Shown here one piece after another: positions 1 to 49,879 of a stretch of DNA of 64,000 nucleotides. Every line of letters begins with the position of its first letter. The stretch's first letter is position 1. The notes under the pieces are model-generated. The model was not told the origin of the DNA and ran no database searches. It saw only the letters and a list, made by a program, of their open reading frames with translations. Origin of the DNA: Microvelia longipes (Eukaryota > Arthropoda > Insecta > Hemiptera > Veliidae); contig JACMZG010001911.1 of assembly GCA_018340805.1 (NCBI GenBank), positions 56,417,583-56,481,582 on the forward strand. Reading direction: 5' to 3'. The position numbers and the translations under genes were made by a program.

Positions 1-79
1 TAAAATGCTTTCTTTATTGTTAAAAATATATTTTATCTAATTACGCTATATTATTATTTGTACTTGTATTTGTTTATTA

Positions 80-300
80 CGCTTTAATACGACAAATATA
101 TCCATGATATTTCTTGGATCATAAAAGTTAAGCTGCATTGAGCGTGGTCAGTGCTGTATGGGTTATTGCTGAGAATGAAACGGATTTATTTAAGCGAGTC
201 TAAAGGCATGTTGCACTATAAATTTGGCGAACTGTATTTCTGAGGAGAAGCGAAGCGAATTCGATGTAATGAGGAAAAGTTCCGAGGTACCCCGTACCCG
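80..300 (+). repeat. Rep-A copy 1 (3' part)
   Basis: It matches the 3' half of the dispersed repeat: TACGACAAATATATCCATGA, then the GAAGCGAAGCGAATTCGATG segment and TTCCGAGGTACCCCGTACCC. The last of these is the shared 3' end. It ends 40 bases before the first VWC exon. Confidence 0.8.
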
Positions 301-339
301 ATTTTTTATTATATCTGATAGAACCTTAATATGTTTTAG

Positions 340-39381
<39,042 letters not shown>

Positions 39382-39496
39382 CGGACTGCTGATGGACTGC
39401 TAGAGCTGTTGTTTCCTTGGATCTGCGCGCGTCGTAATTATGGTGGTTTTGGCTTACTGTATAATGCTTTATACAGTAATACTTTATACTTATATT

Positions 39497-40182
39497 AGTC
39501 CAAGAGCAGGACCTAAACAAATGTGACTCATTTTGTACTAATTCAAACAAAACAAAAAAAATCTAAAATTATACCTTAAATTATGAAGAAAAAGTATAGT
39601 CTGCCTATCCAGAGTGTAGCCCTACATATAATTGCGCGTGCTCAAAATTTTATAAAATCGAACAAATTTTAGTTTTTTTTAAATGATTTCCTGTGGGTCG
39701 TGTACATAACATGAAGAAAACATTTTTTAAAGGTGATAAAATGTTCTATAAAACGAGTGTTTAATCATAGAAATCGGATAACTGCAACCAAAATTATGGC
39801 TCTTTCAAAAACACTCAAAAATGGTACATTTATGCGAAGTCAGTGAATTTCTTGGCCATTTAACAAATGGAAGTGGTCCATTTGTTGTGTTTAGTTGTAT
39901 TTATCCAATTTTGACGAAAAAACACTCGTTTTATAGGAAATTGTATCAGCTTTAAAAAAGTTATCTTCATGGTTTGCACACGACATACAGGGAACAACTC
40001 ATTACGAGAAAATTGAAATTTGTGCGATTTCCTAACATTTTGAGCGAGTGCAATCATATGAAAGACTCCACTCTGGATAGGCAGACTATGCTTTTCCTTC
40101 ATAATTAAAGGTATATTTTCAGAAAAATTTGGTTTGAAATAGTACAAAGTGCGTCACATTTTTTAGGCCTGGCTCTTGGACT
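39497..40182. mobile_element. Foldback element with AGTCCAAGAGC ends
   Basis: A 686-bp inverted repeat. The left end AGTCCAAGAGCAGG matches the right end in inverse (CCTGGCTCTTGGACT). The arms share a block around CTGCCTATCCAGAGTG and the ATAAAACGAGTGTTT segment. It starts 116 bases after the VWC gene stop codon. Related sequence lies at 20740-22080. Confidence 0.8.
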
Positions 40183-40324
40183 ATATCTAATAAGATATTA
40201 TTTTGGAAGACAATTTATTTTCAAACGCATAACTCATTAAAACCCGATTTAACATTTATGATGTTTGATCTGGAAACATGTCTGCAATTGTTTCGACAGT
40301 CATTATGATAAAGATATATCTGGT

Positions 40325-40610
40325 AGTTTTTAGTGAATAGATTGCGGTAGATATCTGGATTGCGGGATATCTGGACTTTAATAGATTGCGGTAGATATCT
40401 GGACTTTAATAGATTGCGTAGATATCTGGACTTTAATAGATTGCGGTAGATATCTGGACTTTAATAGATTGCGGTAGATATCTAGGACTTTAATAGATTG
40501 CGGTAGATATCTGGACTTTAATAGATTGCGGTAGATATCTGGACTTTAATAGATTGCGGTAGATATCTGGAATAGATTGCATATCTGGACTTTAATAGAT
40601 TGCCGTCAAT
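40325..40610. repeat. Tandem array, 28-bp unit
   Basis: Unit AGATTGCGGTAGATATCTGG plus ACTTTAAT, about nine copies, one with a small deletion. Confidence 0.93.
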
Positions 40611-40614
40611 AAAT

Positions 40615-41315
40615 CGAGGCGAGTACGCTCTACTTTCAACTTTGCCAAAATGTATTGCCCTATTTAAGATAATGTTATAAATGTATAACTGTTAAAAGGC
40701 GTTACCTTCCACCCATGAAGTAAGACGTTACTAATAATTTTGCAAAATCTTGAGAGTTTAATGTCACTTGTTTTAGACTTAATTACTTTTGTATGACGCG
40801 AAAATGTAAGCAAGTGTTGGAGTCAAAATATAACCTGACTATTCAGTTTTGCAGAGTTGACGTCTAGGATTTTTTTTGTCTTTAAAAAGGTGTTGGTAAT
40901 TCAAACATTTTTTTACTTCAATAAGGCACTGGCATATTTTCTTTTTGGTGAATTCTGAAAACTACTACTTATATGTTACATCGACAACTGAGAAGTCTTC
41001 CATTAGCCATAAAGAGCAGGTCTCTGTAATCCATGTTATTTGGAATGACATTAGATTTGCTAATGTTGAACCTAACAACGCGTTCTTAAATAATGTTACC
41101 TATCCCTAATTCCTCATTCCACGTAAAAATTAGGTTTAAATTTTACTTGGGACAACTTATATTATTATAAATACTACTAGGCTTACATATATTTTATAAA
41201 TTTAAGTTTTACTTCATTAGACAACTTTAAATATTAGATAAAGTAAACTAAAGATAAAATAATATATTTCAGATATTTTGTACCTTAATAACTTCCTCAC
41301 TATTTAAACAAAAAA
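40615..41315. other. Intergenic, nothing recognised
   Basis: AT-rich DNA between the 28-bp array and Rep-A copy 8. Confidence 0.5.
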
Positions 41316-41319
41316 TGTT

Positions 41320-42035
41320 TACTTTTTCTCATTTATACCGTAGGTATATAGGTAAATTATTGTGTTTGAAAAAAAATCCGAAACCGGGATGTCACCGACA
41401 TTATTTGTTTCAGGTGATTTTAAGACCTCCTGAGTGATTTTCACAAAGTTGTATGTGTGTATGTTATCACCGTAGCTTCTAGTGTATTTATACTTGAGAG
41501 TTAAAAGTTTGTAAAAAATCAGTATACTGTGGTTGTGCTTTTTGGTGTATTATATGCCCTGGGGACGAGCGAAGCGAGTCGGATGTAGGGAGGATGAGCG
41601 TAGCGAATTTGATGTTATGAGAAAAATTCCCGAGGTACCCTGTACATTTATACCTTGTATATTGGAAAAGAATTCTGATTGCAAAAAAAAATTGAAACCG
41701 GGATGTTATCTGAATTATCCGATTAAGGTGGTTTTATGACCTTCTGAGTGGTTTTCACATAGTTGTCTGTCTGCATGTGTGTGTGTATGTGTGCCAGTTA
41801 TTATCGCAGCTCTTTGTTCCAAAATCAAAATCTTTGTTCACTTTTACCGGCACTAATGATGACCGTTAACAATTGATACCCGGCTCTGTTATAAAAATAT
41901 AATAATGTGTGAAGAGACAAAAACTGTTTTGTTTTTATTCATTATTACGGCATTCCACCGTAATGGAGGATGAGCGTAGCGAATCCGATGTGATAAGGTA
42001 CAGTTCCGAAGTTCCCCGAACCCGATTTTCTACTT
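41320..42035 (+). repeat. Rep-A copies 8a and 8b, broken and duplicated
   Basis: A deleted copy (41320-41660) carries GGGACGAGCGAAGCGAGTCG and an altered CCGAGGTACCCTGTAC end. A second partial copy (41640-42035) has its own AAATTGAAACCGGGATG and GGATGAGCGTAGCGAATCCG. Confidence 0.7.
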
Positions 42036-42039
42036 TTTT

Positions 42040-42580
42040 CCGATTTTTTTCTTGGAATTTTGAAAAAACCAATTTACAGCGTTTTCCTAAATAAAGCTGC
42101 TTCGCTGTAAGATCCCCATCCAGGTGCACAAGTTTATGTTTATAACGCTGCTTTTTCTACAATATGTTTACTTTTTTACATACTCGCGATCTAAGATAAT
42201 ACAATCTAAACGAATCAAACGTTTGTATAAAAAAATGTTTTTATAATCTCAAATAACAATAACCTCCGTTCCAAAAAATATGTTTCTTGCTGTCCTAATT
42301 GGATGGAGCGAAAACAAGAGAAGCAGCTTCATTTTGGAAAATTTTGCTTAGAATACAACCAATTAGCTGAATTTTTGAAAACGATTTCATAGAAGTCACT
42401 TGTCTTGTTAAGAGATTACCTGCTTAGAAATATAAACAAATGTTAAAATGGCAGCAGTTATTTTCGTCATGAAATCAATTAGTTTACTTAATTTTTACTT
42501 AATGGTTAGTTTATTTTTTTAAGAGTTTTAGTCGTATCAAGATTGGCAGGGTCCATAAAAAGACTAAACAAAGTACTTGC
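42040..42580. other. Intergenic, nothing recognised
   Basis: No frame or repeat of note. Confidence 0.45.
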
Positions 42581-42584
42581 CCTG

Positions 42585-43010
42585 TCCACATTAAGTTCAT
42601 ATTTAGGTTGTCTAGGCATTGACACCACGTTTCTAGACATATAGTGATATTATTACTAGAGGGGCCTTATAGGTTAAATTTTGAAACATCGAAAAAGTAA
42701 CCTGACCACCTTCGATTATAAATATAATCAAATAATCAGTACAAAATTACAATAATTTATGTAGTGAACGTTAAAAATACAAATCAAAACACAAACAATG
42801 TTCGGGAAACCAAAATAAATTTATTTATTATAAACTCACTATTGATGGAGGTTTCAATGAGGTTACACAGAGTACCTGAGAACCCCAAAAAGATGTTTCA
42901 GGTCTCTCAATGTATTGAGATAGGCTATGTCCCCTCTGGTATATATCTCTATGTTTATAGATATATACTTGGAATCATCATATGTCAAGATGGATTGATG
43001 GTTATCAATT
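42585..43010. repeat. Rep-D copy 2
   Basis: It is the partner of 17630-18080: TTTTGAAACATCGAAAAAGT, GAGGTTTCAATGAGGTTACA and TTGAGATAGGCTATGTCCCC. Tandem TTTGTACA units follow. Confidence 0.7.
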
Positions 43011-43024
43011 AGATAATCATCTTG

Positions 43025-43172
43025 ACTTTGTAAATTGCCCCTTTTGACACCACGTTTATATTTAAGTTGTGAGGATTTTGTACAGTAAATTGCCCTATTG
43101 ACGCGACTTTTATACTTAAGTTGTCTGGACTTTGTACAATAAATTGCTTCGTTGAAACCACGCATATATTTA
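43025..43172. repeat. Tandem repeat, about 55-57 bp, three copies
   Basis: The unit has ATTTAAGTTGTG, GACTTTGTACAATAAATTGC and a GACACCACG-like part. A fourth unit lies beyond the TIR element, at about 43845-43900. Confidence 0.75.
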
Positions 43173-43174
43173 TG

Positions 43175-43845
43175 TTAAAGTGAAATAGAAATTCATACAG
43201 TAGGGGTGAGGGCGCGGGACACAGTGGTTTAACTCCCTGTTTTTTAGGTGGTCCTAAAAAAACAAGGGCTAGTTGCATCAAGTACCGCACCGAGCGCTAG
43301 TATTCACCTTGTACAACTGTTATCAATATTGTTATCAGTTTTAAATCAAGACTATCACTAAGACTCTAAATCAAGACTCTATAAACTAGAATGTAAACAA
43401 GACAAATTTTCTGAACATTTTTAGTTGTTTATAAGATTATTTGTTTAGAAAATAAGATAAATTTAGCATTTTGTCTATTAAAAGAACAAATAGAATAGCA
43501 ATAAACACGCAAATTCATTACCTTTTCTGCCCGTCATGGTTATCATGATATCAGGTCTAGTTAAAAATAACACAGCGTTTATATTTTTATGAAAACATTT
43601 TATGAAAATTATACATTTAAAATAATAAATAAGATTTTTAACACTGTTAATGATCCATTTAAATAATTTAAATCCTGAAAATAAAGAACTAATTATACAA
43701 TTCGTACAAGGAGAACCGACCTGCCTCTAGTGGAGAAACGGTGAACTTAAAGCAGGCCAAAACAGCTTATTCCGGGGGAGTTGGACCACTGTGTCCCGCG
43801 CCCCCGCCTCTACTATATGAATTTCTACATCACTTTAATTTAAGT
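43175..43845. mobile_element. Non-autonomous element with about 65-bp inverted ends
   Basis: The left end reads TTAAAGTGAAATAGAAATTC, then GGGCGCGGGACACAGTGG. The right end is its inverse (CCACTGTGTCCCGCGCCC, then GAATTTCTACATCACTTTAA). The element splits a tandem repeat of TTAAGTTG...GACTTTGTACA units, which resumes immediately after it. No coding capacity. Confidence 0.75.
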
Positions 43846-43899
43846 TGGTTGGACTTTGTACAATAAATTGCCCTGTTGAAACCTCGTTCAAATCTAAAT

Positions 43900-44340
43900 C
43901 CCCTTGGCTTTGTGCAATTTATTACAAAACAATTAGTAAAATGATCTCTAGTCCTCACAAACAACAAATACTTCACATTTATCAGATTGCATCCAATTGT
44001 TAGTATTAGATCTCCTTAGTTTTATATTTTTCTAATTTTATATTTATTTGATAAATTATATATTTAGATTAATTAATTAATTTATTTTTTTGATAATTAA
44101 TTGTTTAAGTATTATATTTTTCTTTTTTAATAATTATTTACTTAACTTGTTTCCTTTCTTCGTCTATTTGCTTAATAATTTATTCTTAAAATCAATAAGA
44201 TACAAAAACATAGAGAGTGTCAATGTTTTTATGTTTGCAGGATTGGGAATAATTACATTTATGCAATGCCTTAATAACTTAAATTTCATAAAAATATGAT
44301 TTTTAGTATAATATTTTAAACAATAAATAATCATATGTGT
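43900..44340. other. Intergenic, very AT-rich
   Basis: A 69-codon frame at 44090 is Leu/Phe/Asn-rich and probably incidental. Confidence 0.45.
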
Positions 44341-44352
44341 CTATATTATAGT

Positions 44353-45158
44353 ACGACACACGGCTAAAATCAATTGACAGCGCGCCAAAAATCTGTGAGG
44401 GAAAGTAAATAAAATCAATAAAAGGCAACACTGGTTGTAAAATTTGTAACCTCGCGTCGCTTTTATTGTGCTCATTGATCTGCGTTTCGTTTCGTTTCAT
44501 TCCATTTTGTTCAATTCATCCAACTATTGCGAAGTTGTAATATGATCTGAGTGCCTATATTTGACGCATGGACATTGACGTATTCTTTAAGCATTTCTTG
44601 CTATTTGTGTACAGCGCAGGCTCTGTGGTCTGTCAACCAAAAGACAGCATTTTTTTGGAAAATGCCATGTCTTTCAATAGATGGCTGTCTTGACTTTTTT
44701 AAGTTTTCAATGGATATTGTGTCATATTATTTTTATAATATGAAACAATACGCATTCAATTATACAAACTTGACACAAAAAAGTAATTATAGCTGACGAT
44801 TTATTTAAATCGTCAAACTTTTATCGAAGAACTATTATGATCCATTGCATTACGTAATTAACAACTTTAACTCCACTTAATTCATACTTCCCGAACAAAT
44901 TTAAAGCAACACTTAGTTGGAAATTTATAAGATACAACAATATTCCTTCTTAAAAAGTAAATAACTAATTTTTAAAAATAAAAAAATACGATATCAAATA
45001 AAAACAAATAATAAAATTCAAAACATAACCTGACTTTCAGTGTTGCCAGAGTAGGGAATTTTTTTTGTTACACAAAAGAAGGGATTTTTTTATTAAAAAA
45101 GAGGGTTGAAAGCATTGAGATTTTGGCGGGCTGTCAATTGATTTTAGCCGTGTGTCGT
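44353..45158. mobile_element. Non-autonomous TIR DNA transposon with 8-bp target duplication
   Basis: An 806-bp element bounded by inverted repeats of about 30 bp that begin ACGACACACGGCTAAAATCA. It is flanked by ATTATAGT at 44345-44352 and 45159-45166. No transposase frame is present. An 8-bp duplication fits hAT, P or related groups, but the ACGACACAC terminus is not the usual hAT end. Confidence 0.85.
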
Positions 45159-45169
45159 ATTATAGTGAC

Positions 45170-45900
45170 GTCTCCCTATATCTTAAACATAATAACATGG
45201 AACAAGCAATTTTAAAGTTGTTGTGCGTTTTGTGGTGAAAATTAGAGATTTTGTTGTATCATTGGTGATATTTGAACAGTCACATTTCTGGTTCAATAGA
45301 ATTGGTTCAATAATACTAATTTTGATGAATCGAACATTGATTCACATCATTAATTAATCTTAGTCACAAATTAATTAAACTTAAAATAAGAGCACTTAAA
45401 CTTTCTTGATAAAACCAGTAAGATTAGCGATGTAGGTAAAATATTTTGGACAATTTTTCAGACTTTAAAGGGCGCGGGGGCGAAAATTCCCCAATACACG
45501 ACTGACGACGCGTCACTAACTCTTCAAAAATATTTAAAAAGTCTAACAAACGCTAAAGCCTCAAGCTTCACGACAGTTACAATAAATATAAAATCATAAA
45601 ATCATAAAAGCCACAATCAACACTAAGTTAGAGCTCGACGATCACGAAATTTGGAACGGGGTCTTGGACTATTACTAAAATAATTAATAATATTGTACAA
45701 ACCTGTTAAAAAATGGCATTGTATTGTATTCCTTAATCTAATTGTATAAACACTAAAAAAACTGGATGGATTATACTAGAGTTAATATTTAATGGCTCAT
45801 ATATTCCTATTTAAATTTGCAACCATTTATCGGTTTAATCTTTTCTTGATTATATTTATATATATAAATATAATCAATAAATATATATACGAATATATAT

Positions 45901-45947
<47 letters not shown>

Positions 45948-46710
45948 TATACGTATTTTTAATAAATAATGCAGTTAGGATTACTGTAAGATAGACTTTA
46001 TATTTATTATATAGTTATAGTTATTTTTAGTACTTTAATGTAAAAATAAGAATAAGAATTTTAAAAATATATGGTAAAATATTAATCCTTTTAAGGCTAA
46101 TAGATAAGAAAAGAAAATATACTAGGCTTTACTCTTTTTAAATATCTGACAAATATTAATTACAGACGACGTGACACTAAGTCTAACAAACGCTAAAGCC
46201 ACAAGCTACGCGACAATTACAAGAAATATGATAATCCAAAAATCGCAAAAGCCACAAGCAATGCTAAGGTTACAAGAAATATAAAATCCAAAAATCATAA
46301 AAGCCACAATCTACGCTACGGTTGCAAAATATAAAACTCCTATACACAAACACAAAAGCCACTATGGTATTTTTAATAGTTTTCTACGCTCGGACTGGGG
46401 TAGATCCTTGGGCACTGATTGGTTCTCGCCATGCTATAATTCGTAACGGGGCGTTATTTATCACGGACAAAATTTATAAATACTATTGATTTAATAAACT
46501 TAAAGAATTATAGAGGATATTGAGAATCCATGATTCCGTCTGATACAAAAATATATGAGTTAAAATGTTTAACTAAAATGTGGCGCCGGGCGTCGAACAC
46601 TACTATATATATGTGTATGCTACACGATTGTTTAAAAAATAAACATCGGAAAATAAAACAAAAGACAGAATAAACACGTATACTATTTTATTTCTGTTTT
46701 AATTCATTTG
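45170..46710. other. Intergenic; a diverged duplication
   Basis: GTCTAACAAACGCTAAAGCC with following ACAAGCTACGCGACAATTAC occurs at about 45538 and 46181, so an old 100-bp duplication is present. No gene seen. Confidence 0.5.
45850..45955. repeat. TA microsatellite
   Basis: (TA)n with interruptions between two stretches of AT-rich intergenic DNA. Confidence 0.95.
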
Positions 46711-46714
46711 TGTT

Positions 46715-46935
46715 TATTTTTCTTCATTTAATCTGTAAAAGTATCGTGGTTTCTAAAAAATCCGAAACAGTGATGCCACCTGAATTATTTGTGTCAGGTG
46801 TTTTAAACACCCCTGAGTGGTTTTGACAAAGTTGCCCGTCTGTATGTGTGTGTATTTGTCTGTTATCATCGTAGCTCCTTGGATATTTATGCTAAAGAGT
46901 TGAAACTTGGTGCAAAAATAATTATTCAGATCTAA
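46715..46935 (+). repeat. Rep-A copy 9 (5' part)
   Basis: TTTTTCTTCATTTAATCTGT, AAAAAATCCGAAACAGTGAT and TGTTATCATCGTAGCTCCTT follow the family order. Confidence 0.8.
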
Positions 46936-47520
46936 TTGTACTGTAAAATCCTTACAGTAGTTACATTACGTCAGTATGTATCTACTGACGTAATTAATTA
47001 TTTTTTCACGTGCTTTTGTTCACCTTTTATGAATGAAAACCTACAAATAAAAATTTCATTTCTTGAATCCTTGATATATCCCTAATGCTAATAATCCTTA
47101 AATCCCACAAATGAATTACATGCTTCAATAGAGTGCTCAAGTTATTGCCTTAACATGTATTATTTGATAAAATTAAATGAATATATTATTGTATTGTAAA
47201 AATCCATCAGGTTAAAAATGAATAAATCTATTCGAGTCTGCCATATAGAGGCTATTTACATCTATTTATTTAGTGTATTTTAATTAGATTTTTTTTATTT
47301 ATAAAATATTTATTTTTTAAATGTTTGTTTATTTTTTCAACCTTAGTGTTTTCTGTCCCCCTCCCCACGATTGTTTTTGTCAGATTTTAGTATTTCATTT
47401 TGTGTTTTTATGTTTAATAACCATGGACTAACCAAAATGGACCATTTTCAATAAAATATAACCAGTAATAACTAGAAAATAAATCCTAAAGCTTATATAA
47501 ATAAAATAAAAAAAGTGAAG
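46936..47520. other. Intergenic, nothing recognised
   Basis: AT-rich; includes a hairpin around GTAGTTACATTACGTCAGTA near 46955-46995. Confidence 0.45.
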
Positions 47521-47521
47521 T

Positions 47522-47705
47522 TATTGCTAGTTTTTAATGGTTATTAATTATAGTTTATGGTTTTTATTAGTTTTTTATGGTTATTAATTGTAGTTTATGG
47601 TTTTATTAGTTTTTTTATGGTTATTAATTATAGTTTACGGGTTTTATTAGTTTTTTATGGTTATTAATTATAGTTTATGGGTTTTATTAGTTTTTTATGG
47701 TTACT
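47522..47705. repeat. Tandem array, about 40-bp unit
   Basis: Unit TTTATGGTTATTAATTATAG plus TTTATGGGTTTTATTAGTTT, about four copies. Confidence 0.9.
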
Positions 47706-47807
47706 AAAGTTAACCAATGGTAATTAGTGGTAGTGTTACTAATATATCTAAAGTTAAAACATATCTAAAATTTTAATATTTTAAATAGTGGGACAGAAAA
47801 GATATTT

Positions 47808-48560
47808 TTACTTTTCCTCATTTATACGTCAGGTATACATAGGAAACGTAATGTTCTTGCAAAAAAAATCCGAAACCGGGATATTACCTGTCTTATCTGT
47901 TTTAGGTGGGTTATAAGACCTCTTAAGTAGTTTTTAATAAATCGTCTGTCTGTAGTGAGTGTATTTGTGTCTGTGTCTGTTACAATCGTAGCTCCAATCG
48001 TGCCATATATTTGAAACAAACAACTAAAATCAATCTTGAGGTCGAGTATTTTTAGGTGAATATATAAAACACACATGTGACAAACACATATGTGTCAAGT
48101 TTCATATTATTATTAGCATTCATTCAATTTTCATCGAATGACATAGAAAAGTTTTTTTTTTTTAAATTGTTATTAAAAGTCGAGAAATAATTCAATGAAG
48201 TTCAAATTTGGTACAAGTAAATCTCTTTATGTCATAAATAATTATTTTAAGTTTCATTTCAATACGTATGTTAGGCAGCATACAGCGAGGTCAGTACCTG
48301 GATAGATGACCGCTTTCCATTTACCTGGAAAGTAAATGGCTATTACTTTCCATAGCCTAGAGCGAAACCTGGTTATTGATCGACCGCTGGATAAATGACA
48401 GCTTTTTATTACTACGTCTTCAAACACGTTTCGCACGTCCGAATAAATACTGCATTGCAAATATGGTGATATACGTATTCTGAGAACGAGCGAAGCGAGT
48501 CTGAAGTAGAGAGGATGAGCGGAGCGAATTCAAGGTGAGTAATAGTTCCGAGGTACCTTG
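47808..48560 (+). repeat. Rep-A copy 10, with an insertion
   Basis: It has the 5' part (TTTTTACTTTTCCTCATTTA, AAATCCGAAACCGGGATATT), the middle, and the 3' part (GAACGAGCGAAGCGAGTCTG, TTCCGAGGTACCTTG). About 70 extra bases at 48320-48390 include a copy of the last exon end of the scarface-like gene. Confidence 0.8.
48342..48383 (-). repeat. Copy of the scarface-like gene's last-exon end
   Basis: The segment is 40/42 identical to 49759-49800; its first 31 bases (ATTACTTTCCATAGCCTAGA and on) are identical. It lies inside Rep-A copy 10. Confidence 0.85.
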
Positions 48561-48851
48561 CACCAGTTTGATAAGGGATAAGGATAAATAAATGTATAAA
48601 AAACATTGCGATAAACGATATTATAAATTAAATAATTAATTTATTCGTTCCGAGATACCTTGCACCAGTTTGATAAGGGATAAGGATAAATAAATGTACA
48701 AAAAACATTGCCATAAACGATATTATAAATTAAATAATTAATTTATTCGTTCCGAAATACCTTGCACCAGTTTGATAAGGGATAAGGATAAATAAATGTA
48801 CAAAAAACATTGCGATAAATGATATTATAAATTAAATAATTAATTTATTCG
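48545..48851. repeat. 102-bp tandem repeat, three copies
   Basis: GTTCCGA starts occur at 48545, 48647 and 48749, exactly 102 bases apart. Each unit runs through CACCAGTTTGATAAGGGATA to TTATTCGT. The unit starts with the 3' end of Rep-A copy 10. Confidence 0.93.
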
Positions 48852-49584
48852 TACAAAAAAATTAAAGCATTAAAAAATAAGTACAATTATTAGCTTCGCC
48901 ATCAACATTTAAATGCTAGACGATTAGCTAGATGCACTTAATACAACCATTTAAGTGAGACATATTAATTTATGAAATTAATAAATTATAAAAACAGTCT
49001 AAAGGAAGAGTCAGTAGAAAGCATATTGTAGTTCCTAATCGAATTACAACACAAAAATGAATTTGTGTTATTAGGGAATAGTTTGCTGGTTAGTTGCTGG
49101 AATAGTTAGTATGGAAAGATGTTTACCCCACAAACGTTGTGATCTTCATTGGTATACGTTTGGTTTGTAAGACTTGCAATGAAATTAAAACGAAAGTGTA
49201 ATCAAAATTGTTTTTTTTTTTTTTTGCAAAACTTAGCTTTTTCACGTTTTTATTGAAATGGATCCATAATTATGAGTGTTATTGAAATGCGTCCTTCATT
49301 ATGAGTGTATATTGAAATGCATATTTAATTATGAGTGTTTATGCTATTTTACATTTAATAATAATGTTTCATTTATAAATCGATAAAAGATTTATAAATT
49401 AAATTAATTTATTCGTTGAAAATGAGATAAATTAACTTCTTCACACGAGAGCCTTTAAAAAGCAGTATCCTTTTATCAACAAACATCTTATCAACAAATC
49501 TTATCAACAAACAGTGTTGCACTCGAGCCAATATTTATTGACGTAAACAATGCCTTAGTATCAGGCACTACCAATTAATAATAC
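48852..49584. other. Intergenic, beyond the scarface-like gene's 3' end
   Basis: Contains three short repeats of ATTGAAATG...AATTATGAGTGT (about 49250-49345). Confidence 0.5.
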
Positions 49585-49590
49585 TTTATT
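49585..49590 (-). terminator. Candidate polyadenylation signal of the scarface-like gene
   Basis: AATAAA on the minus strand, about 170 bases after the stop codon. It is the first clear hexamer at a reasonable 3'-UTR distance. AT-rich sequence makes chance matches common. Confidence 0.35.
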
Positions 49591-49759
49591 TTGACTCTAT
49601 GGGCTCTATAAAAAGATTACTTGAAACTTAGTAAGACTAATTTTTATGTTAATAAATAAGTGTCGCTTCATCTCAAGTAATGCTCTTAATTATCACCCTA
49701 TATAATAATTTAAAGCATTATGTTAATATCACAAAAAATATAAAATCAATTTTAGAGCA

Positions 49760-49879
49760 TTACTTTCCATAGCCTAGAGCGAAACCTGGCTTTTGATCGA
49801 TATCTTCGGGCCTTGATGATTCGACTTTCGGTTTGCTTTGTTGTTGAGCTTTTAAAGTATTAACGGGAGTGTTGAGCAC
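49760..49879 (-). CDS. Scarface-like terminal exon
   Basis: A 120-base exon after TTTTTTACAG. It encodes VLNTPVNTLKAQQQSKPKVE and ends DQKPGFALGYGK before TAA. The GFALGYGK tail is a compact C-terminus after the protease fold. A 42-base stretch covering the last codons is repeated 1.4 kb away at 48342-48383. Confidence 0.83.
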   Translation of the reverse strand: MLNTPVNTLKAQQQSKPKVESSRPEDIDQKPGFALGYGK

